Source of the DNA: Enterobacter chengduensis
GTDB lineage: Bacteria > Pseudomonadota > Gammaproteobacteria > Enterobacterales > Enterobacteriaceae
Length of the DNA: 64,000 nucleotides
Assembly (NCBI RefSeq): GCF_001984825.2
Contig: NZ_CP043318.1
Span: 3,286,001-3,350,000, forward strand
Direction: 5' to 3'
How positions within the stretch are numbered: the first letter of the stretch is position 1; each line of letters begins with the position of its first letter. Positions 53,819 to 62,820 of this stretch are shown here, piece after piece. The position numbers were made by a program, and so were the translations under genes. The notes below the pieces were generated by a model, which was not told the DNA's origin, searched no databases, and saw only the letters and a list, made by a program, of their open reading frames with translations.

Positions 53819-55042
53819 TTATCCCCGTATATCTGCAATAAATTGGTTCAGCACGTTCTCTTTCTCGAGCGTGCGTTCGGCATATTCACGTGCCACCGTG
53901 TTCGCTTTTGGCATGGCAAGCGCCTGCTCAATGCCGGTCACCAGGGCAGGAACCGATTCCGGCTCCACGCAAACGGCAATGCCCGGGTAGCTGTTGCACA
54001 GCTGGCCTAATTCAGTTTCGGCTTCGGCCGTAATCACCGCGTTGCCGCCCACCGCCAGAATGTTGGTCAGCTTGGACGGCAGCACCGCGTCCGCGGCGCC
54101 GCGTTTTTGCACCACCAGATGGCAGTCCCCCATCTTCAGCAGCGCAGGCAAAGCCTCGTAGGACTGAAGCGGGAAGAATTTCACGTTGCTCAGGCCGCGT
54201 TCGCCGACCAGTTTTTCCAGCCGCGCTTTGCCGCCGCCCTGCCCGACAATCACAAACATCCATGGATGTTCTTTCAGCAGCTGGGCCGCCTCGATCACGC
54301 TCTCAAGGCCCTGCTTTTCGCCGATATTGCCTGAGTAAAGAATGATTTTTTGGTCATCAGGCAAACCGAGCCGGGCGCGCAGCGCCCGAGCGTCCTGCTC
54401 CGTCACGTCGCGAAAACGCGCCACTTCGGACCAGTTCGGGAAGAAGATCACCTTCTCCGCCGGGACGCCCTTCTCCTGCGCCTTGTTCATCATCGAGCGC
54501 GAGATGGTCGAAACGTAATCCACGTTGTGCAGGCCGCTGCGCTCAAACGCGCTGGCGAGCTTCGCCACCTTGCCGCCTTTGCTTTTGCCTGCCATTCCCA
54601 GGCCCAGCATGGCGTCAACTTCATAATCCTGAATGTGCAGCAGGGTGCGCGCGCCGGAGAGTTTGCCCAGCAGGCGCATGCCCGGCGTGCAAAACAGCGT
54701 CGGCACCACGCCGATAATGCGATCCGGCTTCCAGCGACGCTGCGCCATCAGCGGGAAAAAACTGCTCAGGGCAAAGCTGCCGAGATGAAGCAGTCTTTTC
54801 AGCGTCGAGGGCTGCTTAGGCACATACAGCGGGCAGCGCCAGACGGTGGCTGCCCCCTCTTCGCGACGGTAGCGCCAGCTTGAGTAGCGCTCCCCCACTT
54901 TCCATTCCGGGTAGTACGGCGGCGCGGTAATGACCCGCACGTCATGTCCCTGGCTCGCCATCCATTCCACCATCTCGCCGGTGTATTTTCCGATGCCGGT
55001 TAATTCCGGCGAGTAGTTGATTCCGTATACGAGGATCTTCAT
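53819..55042 (-). CDS. wcaI: Colanic acid glycosyltransferase WcaI
   Basis: 407-residue GT4 enzyme ([36 protein letters not shown]; donor-site [17 protein letters not shown]). E. coli WcaI is assigned as the fucosyltransferase adding the first fucose to Und-PP-Glc. It overlaps gmm by four bases. Confidence 0.94.
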   Translation of the reverse strand: MKILVYGINYSPELTGIGKYTGEMVEWMASQGHDVRVITAPPYYPEWKVGERYSSWRYRREEGAATVWRCPLYVPKQPSTLKRLLHLGSFALSSFFPLMAQRRWKPDRIIGVVPTLFCTPGMRLLGKLSGARTLLHIQDYEVDAMLGLGMAGKSKGGKVAKLASAFERSGLHNVDYVSTISRSMMNKAQEKGVPAEKVIFFPNWSEVARFRDVTEQDARALRARLGLPDDQKIILYSGNIGEKQGLESVIEAAQLLKEHPWMFVIVGQGGGKARLEKLVGERGLSNVKFFPLQSYEALPALLKMGDCHLVVQKRGAADAVLPSKLTNILAVGGNAVITAEAETELGQLCNSYPGIAVCVEPESVPALVTGIEQALAMPKANTVAREYAERTLEKENVLNQFIADIRG

Positions 55043-55518
55043 AAGCCCGGCACCCCGGACTGACGTTCAGCGAGGAAATAGGCACGGCTGTTGTCATGCA
55101 CATTGTCGCTCGCCAGCAGCGCCTCTGGCGTCTGCCAGCGGTAGTCGTCATGCTGAGCATCAGGCAGACGCAGGTCTGCCTGAGTCACCTTCAGGCGGAA
55201 CCCCAGCACGATGTAGTGCGTGGTGAACCCGGTGCCTGAAAAGTTATCGTCATAGAAGTGCTGCCAGACCCCGTAAAACTGGCCCGCCGCCATCGGCAGC
55301 TGCAGGCCCAGCTCCGCCAGAGTGAGACGCTCAAACGCATCATGAAGCGTCTCATCCTTCTGCACGCGCCCGCCGGGCACGAACCAGAAGCCCTGTGCAG
55401 GACGGTTGGTTCGTTTCCCCAGCAAGAACTCGCCGCGTTCGTTCTCCACGATCAAATCAATCGAGATGAGCGGAGTGGAACGCACCACCGTGGCAAAATC
55501 TTCCTGACTTAAAAACAT
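55039..55518 (-). CDS. gmm: GDP-mannose mannosyl hydrolase (Nudix)
   Basis: Also called WcaH/NudD; hydrolyses GDP-mannose and GDP-glucose to GDP and sugar. It is 159 residues with the variant Nudix box [23 protein letters not shown], which lacks the usual REUxEE pair, as in other GMM enzymes. Start MFLSQEDF at 55518 matches E. coli; a longer in-frame start at 55557 would overlap fcl and is rejected. Confidence 0.94.
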   Translation of the reverse strand: MFLSQEDFATVVRSTPLISIDLIVENERGEFLLGKRTNRPAQGFWFVPGGRVQKDETLHDAFERLTLAELGLQLPMAAGQFYGVWQHFYDDNFSGTGFTTHYIVLGFRLKVTQADLRLPDAQHDDYRWQTPEALLASDNVHDNSRAYFLAERQSGVPGL

Positions 55519-55520
55519 CG

Positions 55521-56486
55521 TTACCCCCGGAAGCGGTGCTGGTTTTCCAGGAACCACTGGTAGGTGCTGGCCAGCCCCTGCTCCAGTGACACCTCGTGAT
55601 ACCAGCCCAGCTGATGCAGACGGGTCACGTCCAGCAGCTTGCGCGGCGTGCCGTCCGGTTTCGTCGCGTCAAACACCACGCGGCCCTTGTAGCCCACCAC
55701 CTGCGCGATGGTCTGCGCCAGCTCGCGAATGGTGCAGTCCATGCCGGTACCGACGTTGATGTGCGACAGCATCGGCTCGGTGTTCTCCTGCCACACTTCG
55801 CGATCCAGCTCCATCACGTGAATGCTGGCGGCAGCCATGTCGTCCACGTGCAGGAATTCGCGCATCGGCGTGCCGCTGCCCCACACCACCACGTCCGGCG
55901 CGTTCTCGGTGGTCGCCTCGTGGAAGCGGCGCAGCAGCGCCGGGATCACGTGCGAGTTGCTCGGGTGGAAGTTGTCGTGCGGTCCGTACAGGTTGGTCGG
56001 CATCACCGAGCGATAGTCGCGGTTGTACTGACGGTTGTAGGACTCGCACAGCTTGATCCCGGCAATTTTGGCAATCGCGTACGGCTCGTTGGTCGCTTCC
56101 AGCGTGCCCTGCAGCAGTTCGCTCTCGGCGATCGGCTGCTTCGCCATTTTCGGGTAAATACAGGATGAGCCGAGGAACAGCAGCTTGTTCACGTTGTGCA
56201 GATGCGCCGCGTGAATGATGTTGCTCTCAATCATCATGTTTTCGTAGATGAAATCCGCCGGGTAGGTGTTGTTGGCGACAATACCGCCCACCTTCGCCGC
56301 CGCCAGATACACCTGGTCAATGCGTTCGTTCGCGAAGAAGTCCTGCACCGCACGGCTGTCGAGCAGGTTCAGCTCGTCACGGGTGCGGACAACCACTTCT
56401 ACATCACCGCGCTGTTCGAGCTGTCGAACAATCGCGGAACCCACCATTCCGCGATGGCCGGCGACAAAAATACGTTGTTTTGTCAT
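55521..56486 (-). CDS. fcl: GDP-L-fucose synthase
   Basis: Also wcaG. Epimerises and reduces GDP-4-keto-6-deoxymannose to GDP-L-fucose with NADPH. It is 321 residues; NADP motif GHRGMVGSA (10-18), active-site S107, C109 (GSSCIYP) and Y136-x3-K140 (YAIAK). Two bases separate it from gmd. Confidence 0.96.
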   Translation of the reverse strand: MTKQRIFVAGHRGMVGSAIVRQLEQRGDVEVVVRTRDELNLLDSRAVQDFFANERIDQVYLAAAKVGGIVANNTYPADFIYENMMIESNIIHAAHLHNVNKLLFLGSSCIYPKMAKQPIAESELLQGTLEATNEPYAIAKIAGIKLCESYNRQYNRDYRSVMPTNLYGPHDNFHPSNSHVIPALLRRFHEATTENAPDVVVWGSGTPMREFLHVDDMAAASIHVMELDREVWQENTEPMLSHINVGTGMDCTIRELAQTIAQVVGYKGRVVFDATKPDGTPRKLLDVTRLHQLGWYHEVSLEQGLASTYQWFLENQHRFRG

Positions 56487-56488
56487 TC

Positions 56489-57610
56489 TCAGGACTCCAG
56501 CGCGATGGCAACCTCGTAGCCATGAGACTTGAGCAGGGAGTGTTTTTTCGCTGCTTCAAGATCTTTGGCTACCATCTCGGAAACCATCTCCTGCAGAGTG
56601 ATTTCAGGTTTCCAGCCCAGCTTCTCGTGCGCTTTGGTTGGGTCGCCCAGCAGGGTTTCTACTTCAGCAGGACGGAAGTAGCGCGGGTCAACCTGAACAA
56701 TCACGTCGCCTGGCTTCACGCCCGGCGCGTCGTGGCCGGTTACGGAAACCACGATACCCTTCTCTTCCACGCCGGTGCCTTCGAAGCGCAGCTTGATGCC
56801 CAGCTGTGCCGCGGCCATTTCAACGAACTGGCGAACGGAGTACTGCACGCCGGTCGCGATCACGAAGTCTTCCGGCTGTTCCTGCTGCAGCATCATCCAC
56901 TGCATTTTGACGTAGTCTTTGGCATGGCCCCAGTCACGCAGGGAATCCATGTTGCCGAGGTGCAGGCAGGACTCCAGGCCCTGCGCGATGTTGGCGATAG
57001 CGCGGGTGATTTTGCGGGTCACGAAGGTTTCGCCACGGCGTGGAGATTCGTGGTTGAACAGGATGCCGTTACAGGCGTACATGCCGTACGATTCACGGTA
57101 GTTCACGGTGATCCAGTAGGCGTACAGTTTGGCGACAGCATACGGAGAGCGCGGGTAGAACGGCGTGGTCTCTTTCTGCGGGATTTCCTGCACCAGGCCG
57201 TACAGCTCGGAGGTGGACGCCTGGTAGAAGCGCGTTTTCTTCTCAAGGCCGAGGAAGCGGATTGCTTCCAGCAGACGCAGCGTACCCATGGCGTCAACGT
57301 CAGCGGTGTATTCCGGAGACTCGAAGGAGACCGCGACGTGGCTCATTGCGCCCAGGTTGTACACTTCATCCGGCTGCACTTCCTGCAGGATACGGGTCAG
57401 GTTGGAGGTATCGGTCAGGTCGCCGTAGTGCAGGTGGAATTTCGGGTTCGCCGCGTGAGGATCCTGATAAATATGATCCACACGTTCGGTGTTGAACGAC
57501 GATGCACGACGTTTAATACCGTGCACTTCATACCCTTTTTCCAGCAGGAACTCTGCCAGATAAGAACCATCCTGCCCGGTAACGCCGGTGATGAGAGCGA
57601 CTTTAGACAT
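56489..57610 (-). CDS. gmd: GDP-mannose 4,6-dehydratase
   Basis: First committed step to GDP-L-fucose. It is 373 residues; NADP motif [12 protein letters not shown] (9-20), catalytic T133, E135 (STSELYG) and Y157-x3-K161 (YAVAK). Well conserved with E. coli Gmd. Confidence 0.97.
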   Translation of the reverse strand: MSKVALITGVTGQDGSYLAEFLLEKGYEVHGIKRRASSFNTERVDHIYQDPHAANPKFHLHYGDLTDTSNLTRILQEVQPDEVYNLGAMSHVAVSFESPEYTADVDAMGTLRLLEAIRFLGLEKKTRFYQASTSELYGLVQEIPQKETTPFYPRSPYAVAKLYAYWITVNYRESYGMYACNGILFNHESPRRGETFVTRKITRAIANIAQGLESCLHLGNMDSLRDWGHAKDYVKMQWMMLQQEQPEDFVIATGVQYSVRQFVEMAAAQLGIKLRFEGTGVEEKGIVVSVTGHDAPGVKPGDVIVQVDPRYFRPAEVETLLGDPTKAHEKLGWKPEITLQEMVSEMVAKDLEAAKKHSLLKSHGYEVAIALES

Positions 57611-57634
57611 GTTTATATTCCTCTACTTATGAAT

Positions 57635-58183
57635 TTAATCAGTTTCAACGCGTTCGCGTATCACCACTGCGGGGTTGCCACGGCAAACCTTATTTGCCGG
57701 TAGCGATTTAAAAACGCTGCTGCGGGCACCAATAACCGTGCCATCGCCAACAGAAACACCCGGTGCAACAAAAACATCCGTTGCCAGCCAGCATTTTTCA
57801 CCAATCACAATAGGCGAAGCGGTAATATCAAAATGCTGGCTCATAAAATCGTGGCTGCCGGTGCACAAATAACACTTCTGTGAAACCACAGAATTTGCGC
57901 CAATCGTAATCTCGCCAAGGGTATATAACACCGCGTCATCCCCTACCCAAGCGTAATCCCCAAGCGTTAATTTCCAGGGGTAGGTAATTTTTACCGAAGG
58001 CCGAATGACTACGTTTTTTCCGATTTTTGCGCCAAACAGACGCAATAAGAATGCTCGCCAGCGGTACAATATTTGCGGAGACCAGGCAAATAACGTTTCC
58101 TGAACGGCCCACCACAGCTGTACCTTAATACCGTTCCCGCCCCGAAAGCCTTTCGGCACGGAGAAACCGTTCAAATCCTGCAT
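57635..58183 (-). CDS. wcaF: Colanic acid acetyltransferase WcaF
   Basis: 182-residue hexapeptide-repeat acyltransferase of the left-handed beta-helix group (IGKNVVIRPSVKI, IGANSVVSQ, GDGTVIGARSSVF), with an acetyl-CoA/His segment TGSHDFMS. It O-acetylates a sugar of the colanic acid repeat, assigned in E. coli to the first fucose. Confidence 0.93.
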   Translation of the reverse strand: MQDLNGFSVPKGFRGGNGIKVQLWWAVQETLFAWSPQILYRWRAFLLRLFGAKIGKNVVIRPSVKITYPWKLTLGDYAWVGDDAVLYTLGEITIGANSVVSQKCYLCTGSHDFMSQHFDITASPIVIGEKCWLATDVFVAPGVSVGDGTVIGARSSVFKSLPANKVCRGNPAVVIRERVETD

Positions 58184-58198
58184 TGTGCTTCCTTATAT

Positions 58199-58945
58199 TC
58201 AGACTTTGTTATATAAGGTTTTCGTTTTGCCGGTGGTGCGCAGACGTAATAAATAAGACAATTCCGCCCAAAAACCCGGCACGCGTAATATTTTGCGCTG
58301 CACGTTTCTCGCATCCTGGCACAATTCCAGATTATTTGAGGTTGACACGCCGCCCATTGAAAATTCAGACACCAGCCCTTTAATTCGACGGAACGGGTAG
58401 CCGGATTTATACAGGCTGGCGGCCAGCGCATAATCGGATGACACTTTATACTGCAAATCGTAAGGCTGTTTTTTCAGACCCTTTACCGGAAAGAAAATGG
58501 CCTGATGGCTGGCGGGCAGGCTGTGGTAGATATACCAGCCCGGCTTCGCGCTGCGGCACGCCTTATGCCCGTCGCCAAAGTCGAGAAGCGCATCGCCAAT
58601 ATACATGGCGTCCTCTTTCTGACGCGCCAGCTGACGGGCGAACAGCGCCACGTCTTCATGGAAAATATCGCCGGAGTTGAGGAAAATGGCATAACGGCCC
58701 TGGGCCATGCTGATGCCTTTGTTCATCGCATCGTAGATGCCTTTATCTTTCTCGCTGATGTAGCGTAAGTTGAACTCACCGTTGAGTTTTTCCAGAAACT
58801 CCGCCGTGCCATCGTTCGAGCCGCCGTCGACGACAATCCACTCAAAGGTGAGGCTGGGATCGCGCGCCAGGTTGCGCAGCGAGCGCCAGGTTTTTACCAC
58901 CCCTTCGTAATTACGAAAAGCGACAGTAATGACGCTAAGAAACAT
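58199..58945 (-). CDS. wcaE: Colanic acid glycosyltransferase WcaE
   Basis: 248-residue GT2 enzyme ([48 protein letters not shown] as the DXD-equivalent). E. coli WcaE is assigned to addition of the second fucose. Confidence 0.93.
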   Translation of the reverse strand: MFLSVITVAFRNYEGVVKTWRSLRNLARDPSLTFEWIVVDGGSNDGTAEFLEKLNGEFNLRYISEKDKGIYDAMNKGISMAQGRYAIFLNSGDIFHEDVALFARQLARQKEDAMYIGDALLDFGDGHKACRSAKPGWYIYHSLPASHQAIFFPVKGLKKQPYDLQYKVSSDYALAASLYKSGYPFRRIKGLVSEFSMGGVSTSNNLELCQDARNVQRKILRVPGFWAELSYLLRLRTTGKTKTLYNKV

Positions 58946-58957
58946 AAGACCACCTCG

Positions 58958-60178
58958 TCATGAACTCGTAATATTAAGCGCTTTGCGCAAAATAAACGGA
59001 CAAACAATTAAGAAAGCATATTCCGGGCTAAATATTGACCCGGTAAAAAACAGCGACACCGGCGTAAAAAGATAAAGCTGCACGCGAAAGTTCTGGTTAT
59101 CACCAAACGCGTTAATCATCATCTTGAAAACTTTAAACAGATACCACAGGGTCAACAGTACGGCGAACCACGAAAAATAAATAATTAACAGATACAGACC
59201 ATTGTCTATGGTTTTACCGACATCCGCACCGTTAAAGATTCCGAATGATGCAACATATTCGTAAAGTGAGCCGAATCTTACTACCCCATCAATATGGGTT
59301 AATGAATAACCCACCATGACCAGTGGCCCGATGATGCGATAATAGGACGATGACCCTTCCGTTCCCAAATCACCCAGACGTTCTGAAATGTACGGGAAGG
59401 CAAATACCACGCCCACCATAAATACCGTCAGGGAGATAATCGCCAGCGGCAGTTTTTTCTTAATCGCTTCTTTGTTCAGGTACTGAAACGCCCACTCCAG
59501 CAGGTAAAACAGGATAAATGTCATTACCCCTGAGAACGATCCAGACAGAACAATTCCTGCAAGAATCATAGCATCGGTCTTAGGCGTTTTGATACCAAAC
59601 TGTTTGATGCTGAGCCAAATTGAGATTAACGCCAGAGCGAAAAATGCCGGTTCAAAATAGAGGGCCGTGGTGCGCTTCCCGCCAAACTTGATGAAGTTCA
59701 ATACATAACTGTTACTGTAAATGAGATATTTCGAAATTATCTCCATCAGGCTACTGCCGCCGGTGAGAATAATTTGCGCCATTTCCATTGCAGCAAGCAT
59801 AACAATTAACGCTACGGCAATATAAAAGAACCTGAGGATTTTCCGATAATTGTGCGGGGAAATAGTTTTGAAGCGAATACTCCAGACCATTCCGATAATA
59901 ATGACGATATATACAAAGAGCATGGTCGAGGTGACGTATTTACTGGCATCCAGCGACTGGCCGAAGATGTAGTTAAACAGCGTCAGTCCCGTGCCCAATC
60001 CCAGGGCAATCATCAGCTTCTTCAGGTTGATTTTATCGACATACAGCAGAAGCAGAACGGGCAAGAAGGTGACGATGGTTATCGGGAAGCTTTCGCCGAG
60101 CTGGGCAATTTTCACGTTGACCAGCAGGTAGATCAGCGGCAGCAGCAGATAACTACAGATTCTGATAGAACGAGACAT
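58958..60178 (-). CDS. wcaD: Colanic acid polymerase WcaD
   Basis: 406-residue polytopic protein with about 10 membrane segments, the presumed Wzy of the colanic acid system. It starts MSRSIRICSYLLLPLIYLLV, matching the E. coli N terminus (405 aa). Further upstream in-frame codons lie inside wcaC and encode an Arg/Cys-rich non-conserved extension. It overlaps wcaC by 26 bases. Confidence 0.94.
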   Translation of the reverse strand: MSRSIRICSYLLLPLIYLLVNVKIAQLGESFPITIVTFLPVLLLLYVDKINLKKLMIALGLGTGLTLFNYIFGQSLDASKYVTSTMLFVYIVIIIGMVWSIRFKTISPHNYRKILRFFYIAVALIVMLAAMEMAQIILTGGSSLMEIISKYLIYSNSYVLNFIKFGGKRTTALYFEPAFFALALISIWLSIKQFGIKTPKTDAMILAGIVLSGSFSGVMTFILFYLLEWAFQYLNKEAIKKKLPLAIISLTVFMVGVVFAFPYISERLGDLGTEGSSSYYRIIGPLVMVGYSLTHIDGVVRFGSLYEYVASFGIFNGADVGKTIDNGLYLLIIYFSWFAVLLTLWYLFKVFKMMINAFGDNQNFRVQLYLFTPVSLFFTGSIFSPEYAFLIVCPFILRKALNITSS

Positions 60179-61370
60179 ACTCCTCCAGCATCTGTTGTCC
60201 ACTGTAGGCCTTGCGGCTGCGGTTGCGGAACGATTCCAGGTCAGTGCCAAAAACAGCCTCGGCGATCTGCGCCTTAGGCCGCTGCACCAGCGGCAGCACC
60301 TCGTGCTCCGCGAAGGTTTTCCCGCCGGATTTTTCCAGCACTTCACGCGCCGCGTCGCTGTGGGTAGCAATCACCGGCACGCCGATGGAGAGCGCTTCGC
60401 AGAGGATCAGCGGATAGTTATCCACGCGGGAGCTGAACACCAGCGCGTCCATTGCGTTCAGCGCGCTCATCAGCTTGCGCTTGTCGGTTTCAAACCCGTG
60501 GTTTACCACGTTGGCCCCGTCGAACGGCGAAAACTTGCCGAAGGTATGCAGTTCAATCTTGTCGCCCAGCGCCATCATGTCGCGCACCAGCTGCTGGTTG
60601 GTTTTCCCGTCGTAGCGCAGGTCATGCGCAACGATGGCGATCTTCGGCTTGCCCGCGGTGTCCGCCACCGGCGTCAGCTCCGCCAGAATGGCTTCCGTCG
60701 CCACGTCGATGCCGTTGTTGATAATCTGGCAGCGCCCTGCCCCGTACAGGCTGTTGAAGGCATCGGCCACGTGCTGGCTCGGGGAGATAAACGTGCAGCC
60801 GAGCGAGAGCATGTCGCGGAACAGCTGACGCTTGCCGGCCACCAGCTGGTGGGCGCGATCCACCTTCACCGGCGGATAGTTGCTTAACGTCGGGCATTTC
60901 CGGCAGTTATCTTTCCAGCCTTCGCAGCCGTCGGTAAACGCGCAGCGTCCGGTCACGCTCCAGTGATCGTGCAGGGTCCAGACAAAGCGGGTGTCGGGCC
61001 TGTGGGCCTGCACCTTCTGACAAAACGCCACCACCTCGTCCAGGTTCAGCCAGTAGCTGTGCAGCACGTGAAAATGCAGCACGACCGGGCCCGCGGTGCG
61101 GGTCACCGTGCGGTAAAGCGTGTTCAGGTTGCCAAACAGGTCGCGGTTAAACAGGCGGAACAGCGCAATGTTGGCGATCGAGGTCAGGCGCGGCGTGTGC
61201 TTGTGCACCTGCGGAAAGTTATCGTGGCTGACGCTTTTCTTGCCGCCCTTGCCGTAGCCGTAAATAAAACGAGACTGAAGTCCTTTTTGCAGCGCGCGCT
61301 GGTGCAGATCCAGCGCCACGCCCGCCGCTCCGCCTTCTGCGAGGCGTACGTTAAATTGCAGAATATTCAT
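60153..61370 (-). CDS. wcaC: Colanic acid glycosyltransferase WcaC
   Basis: 405-residue GT4 enzyme: acceptor-side VRLAEGGAAGVALDLHQ, VWTLHDHWSVTGRC and a cysteine-rich GCEGWKDNCRKCP; donor-side SRVDNYPLILCEALSIGVPVIAT. E. coli WcaC is assigned to a galactose transfer. It overlaps wcaB by four bases and wcaD by 26. Confidence 0.94.
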   Translation of the reverse strand: MNILQFNVRLAEGGAAGVALDLHQRALQKGLQSRFIYGYGKGGKKSVSHDNFPQVHKHTPRLTSIANIALFRLFNRDLFGNLNTLYRTVTRTAGPVVLHFHVLHSYWLNLDEVVAFCQKVQAHRPDTRFVWTLHDHWSVTGRCAFTDGCEGWKDNCRKCPTLSNYPPVKVDRAHQLVAGKRQLFRDMLSLGCTFISPSQHVADAFNSLYGAGRCQIINNGIDVATEAILAELTPVADTAGKPKIAIVAHDLRYDGKTNQQLVRDMMALGDKIELHTFGKFSPFDGANVVNHGFETDKRKLMSALNAMDALVFSSRVDNYPLILCEALSIGVPVIATHSDAAREVLEKSGGKTFAEHEVLPLVQRPKAQIAEAVFGTDLESFRNRSRKAYSGQQMLEEYVSFYQNL

Positions 61371-61858
61371 TTAATCACCTTCACGCGGGCTTTTTCTCCC
61401 ACCACCAGCGCGTTGTCCGGAATGCTGTCCAGCACCACGCTGCCCGCACCAATCGTCACGTTATTGCCAATCGTAATGTCGCCAATCATCACCACGTTTG
61501 CCCCCAGCTCGACGTTATTGCCGATGACCGGGCAGGCCAGGCTGTCCGGACCCCGGTTGCCAATGGTGACGGCATGGCGAATGGTGAAATCATCCCCGGC
61601 GACCACGAACTTGTTGATCACCACCGCATAGCCGTGGTGGATGGTAAAGCGGCGGCCAATGGTGGCAGCAGCCTGAATTTCATAGCCAAAAAAGCATTCG
61701 GTGATGATGCGGTACAGCACCAGCACCGGTGCCGCCCAGATATTGTTCAGCACGTTTTTCTTGCGCCACACCGAGCAAAAGTGCGCGATGCGGTACGCCA
61801 GAACCATGCAGCACGGGCGCAGGCTCCAGCTGTTTGCGCGGCAATCTTCCAGAAACAT
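61367..61858 (-). CDS. wcaB: Colanic acid acetyltransferase WcaB
   Basis: 163-residue serine acetyltransferase-like left-handed beta-helix protein (IGRRFTIHHGYAVVIN; IGNNVELGANVVMIGD; IGAGSVVLDSIPDNALVVG). It O-acetylates the repeat unit, on galactose or a second position by published assignment. One-base overlap with wcaA. Confidence 0.93.
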   Translation of the reverse strand: MFLEDCRANSWSLRPCCMVLAYRIAHFCSVWRKKNVLNNIWAAPVLVLYRIITECFFGYEIQAAATIGRRFTIHHGYAVVINKFVVAGDDFTIRHAVTIGNRGPDSLACPVIGNNVELGANVVMIGDITIGNNVTIGAGSVVLDSIPDNALVVGEKARVKVIK

Positions 61859-62700
61859 TATTTCCCCCGAAGCCCGTCAGCCAGGCGCTTGCCGTTACGC
61901 ACGGACAGCAGCGTCAGCAGCGTGCGCCAGTTCATGCGCTTATTGCGGATCTGATAGAGGGTAAAGAGCTGATACTTCCGGCTGGCACGGTCGAACTTGT
62001 CCTTATGCTTGCGGTAAAAATGGAAGTACCCGGAGAACTTCTTCGGCGAGGAGGTGATTTGCATCTCCCCGTGGTTGATGTGCAGGATCTGCGTGGCCTC
62101 TTCCACTTTCCACGGCTCGCCGTACTCCACCACCATGCGCAGGAAGATGTCGTAATCCTGCGCGGCCTTGAGTTCGGTATCGAACAGACACTCTTTGAAG
62201 CGCCACGCCCAGGTGAAGACCTGGTTACCAATAATGTTGCGCTTGTAGAACAGTCGGCGGGAGTACGGTGATTTCGGATACAGCGGGAGGCTGGCGGGCT
62301 GCGAGTAGACCTCGCCCTGGCAGACATAGTCATTGGCATACAGGAAGGCGTGCGTGACCAGCTGCGCTTTATGCGACAGGAAGATAGACAGGCGGTTCGG
62401 CGTCCATTCGTCGTCGTCGTCGATCCCGGTCAGATACTGCCCTTTGGCCTGCATAATCGCCTGGTTGCGCACCGCACAGGCGCCGGAGTTCATCGGGTTA
62501 TGGGTGTACGTCACGCGCGGGTCGTTGAGATCGGTGACAAACTTTTGCAGCTGTTCATACGAAGAAGAACAGTCATCCACGACGATCAGTTCCCAGTTAT
62601 CGTAATCCTGACGTAAGACCGACTTAATTGCGCGGATCGCCAGCTGCTGACGATTCCATGTCGGCATATAGATAGAAATCAAAGGGCGTTGTGTGGTCAT
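61858..62700 (-). CDS. wcaA: Colanic acid glycosyltransferase WcaA
   Basis: 280-residue GT2 enzyme with SIYMPTWNRQQLAIRAI, VVDDCSSS and GIDDDDEW (DXD metal motif). E. coli WcaA is assigned to glucuronic acid transfer, which would use UDP-GlcA made by ugd in this window. The gap to wzc holds a palindromic repeat. Confidence 0.94.
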   Translation of the reverse strand: MTTQRPLISIYMPTWNRQQLAIRAIKSVLRQDYDNWELIVVDDCSSSYEQLQKFVTDLNDPRVTYTHNPMNSGACAVRNQAIMQAKGQYLTGIDDDDEWTPNRLSIFLSHKAQLVTHAFLYANDYVCQGEVYSQPASLPLYPKSPYSRRLFYKRNIIGNQVFTWAWRFKECLFDTELKAAQDYDIFLRMVVEYGEPWKVEEATQILHINHGEMQITSSPKKFSGYFHFYRKHKDKFDRASRKYQLFTLYQIRNKRMNWRTLLTLLSVRNGKRLADGLRGK

Positions 62701-62712
62701 ATCTTCCTCCTA

Positions 62713-62805
62713 CCCCTCACCCCGGCCCTCTCCCCTGAGGGGAGAGGGTGAAAGTGGCACCGAACCGTCCCCTCTCCCCTCAGGGGAGAGGGTTAGGGTG
62801 AGGGG
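62713..62805. repeat. Intergenic GC-rich double palindrome (second copy)
   Basis: Between wzc and wcaA. Arms CCCCTCACCCC.../...GGTGAGGGG enclose CCCTCTCCCCTGAGGGGAGAGGG-type and CCTCTCCCCTCAGGGGAGAGG-type hairpins. Same family as 50813-50894, with loops and spacer different. Confidence 0.8.
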
Positions 62806-62820
62806 TGTGGGGTGTGTTTT

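Noticed and set aside
52376..54010. Long plus-strand open frame opposite manC and wcaI
   Set aside because: Antisense to well-conserved genes; His/Arg/Gln-rich translation without recognisable domain, typical of the mirror frame of GC-rich genes.
60179..60370. N-terminal extension of wcaD
   Set aside because: Lies entirely within wcaC, is Arg/Cys-rich and absent from E. coli WcaD; the start at 60178 restores the conserved N terminus.
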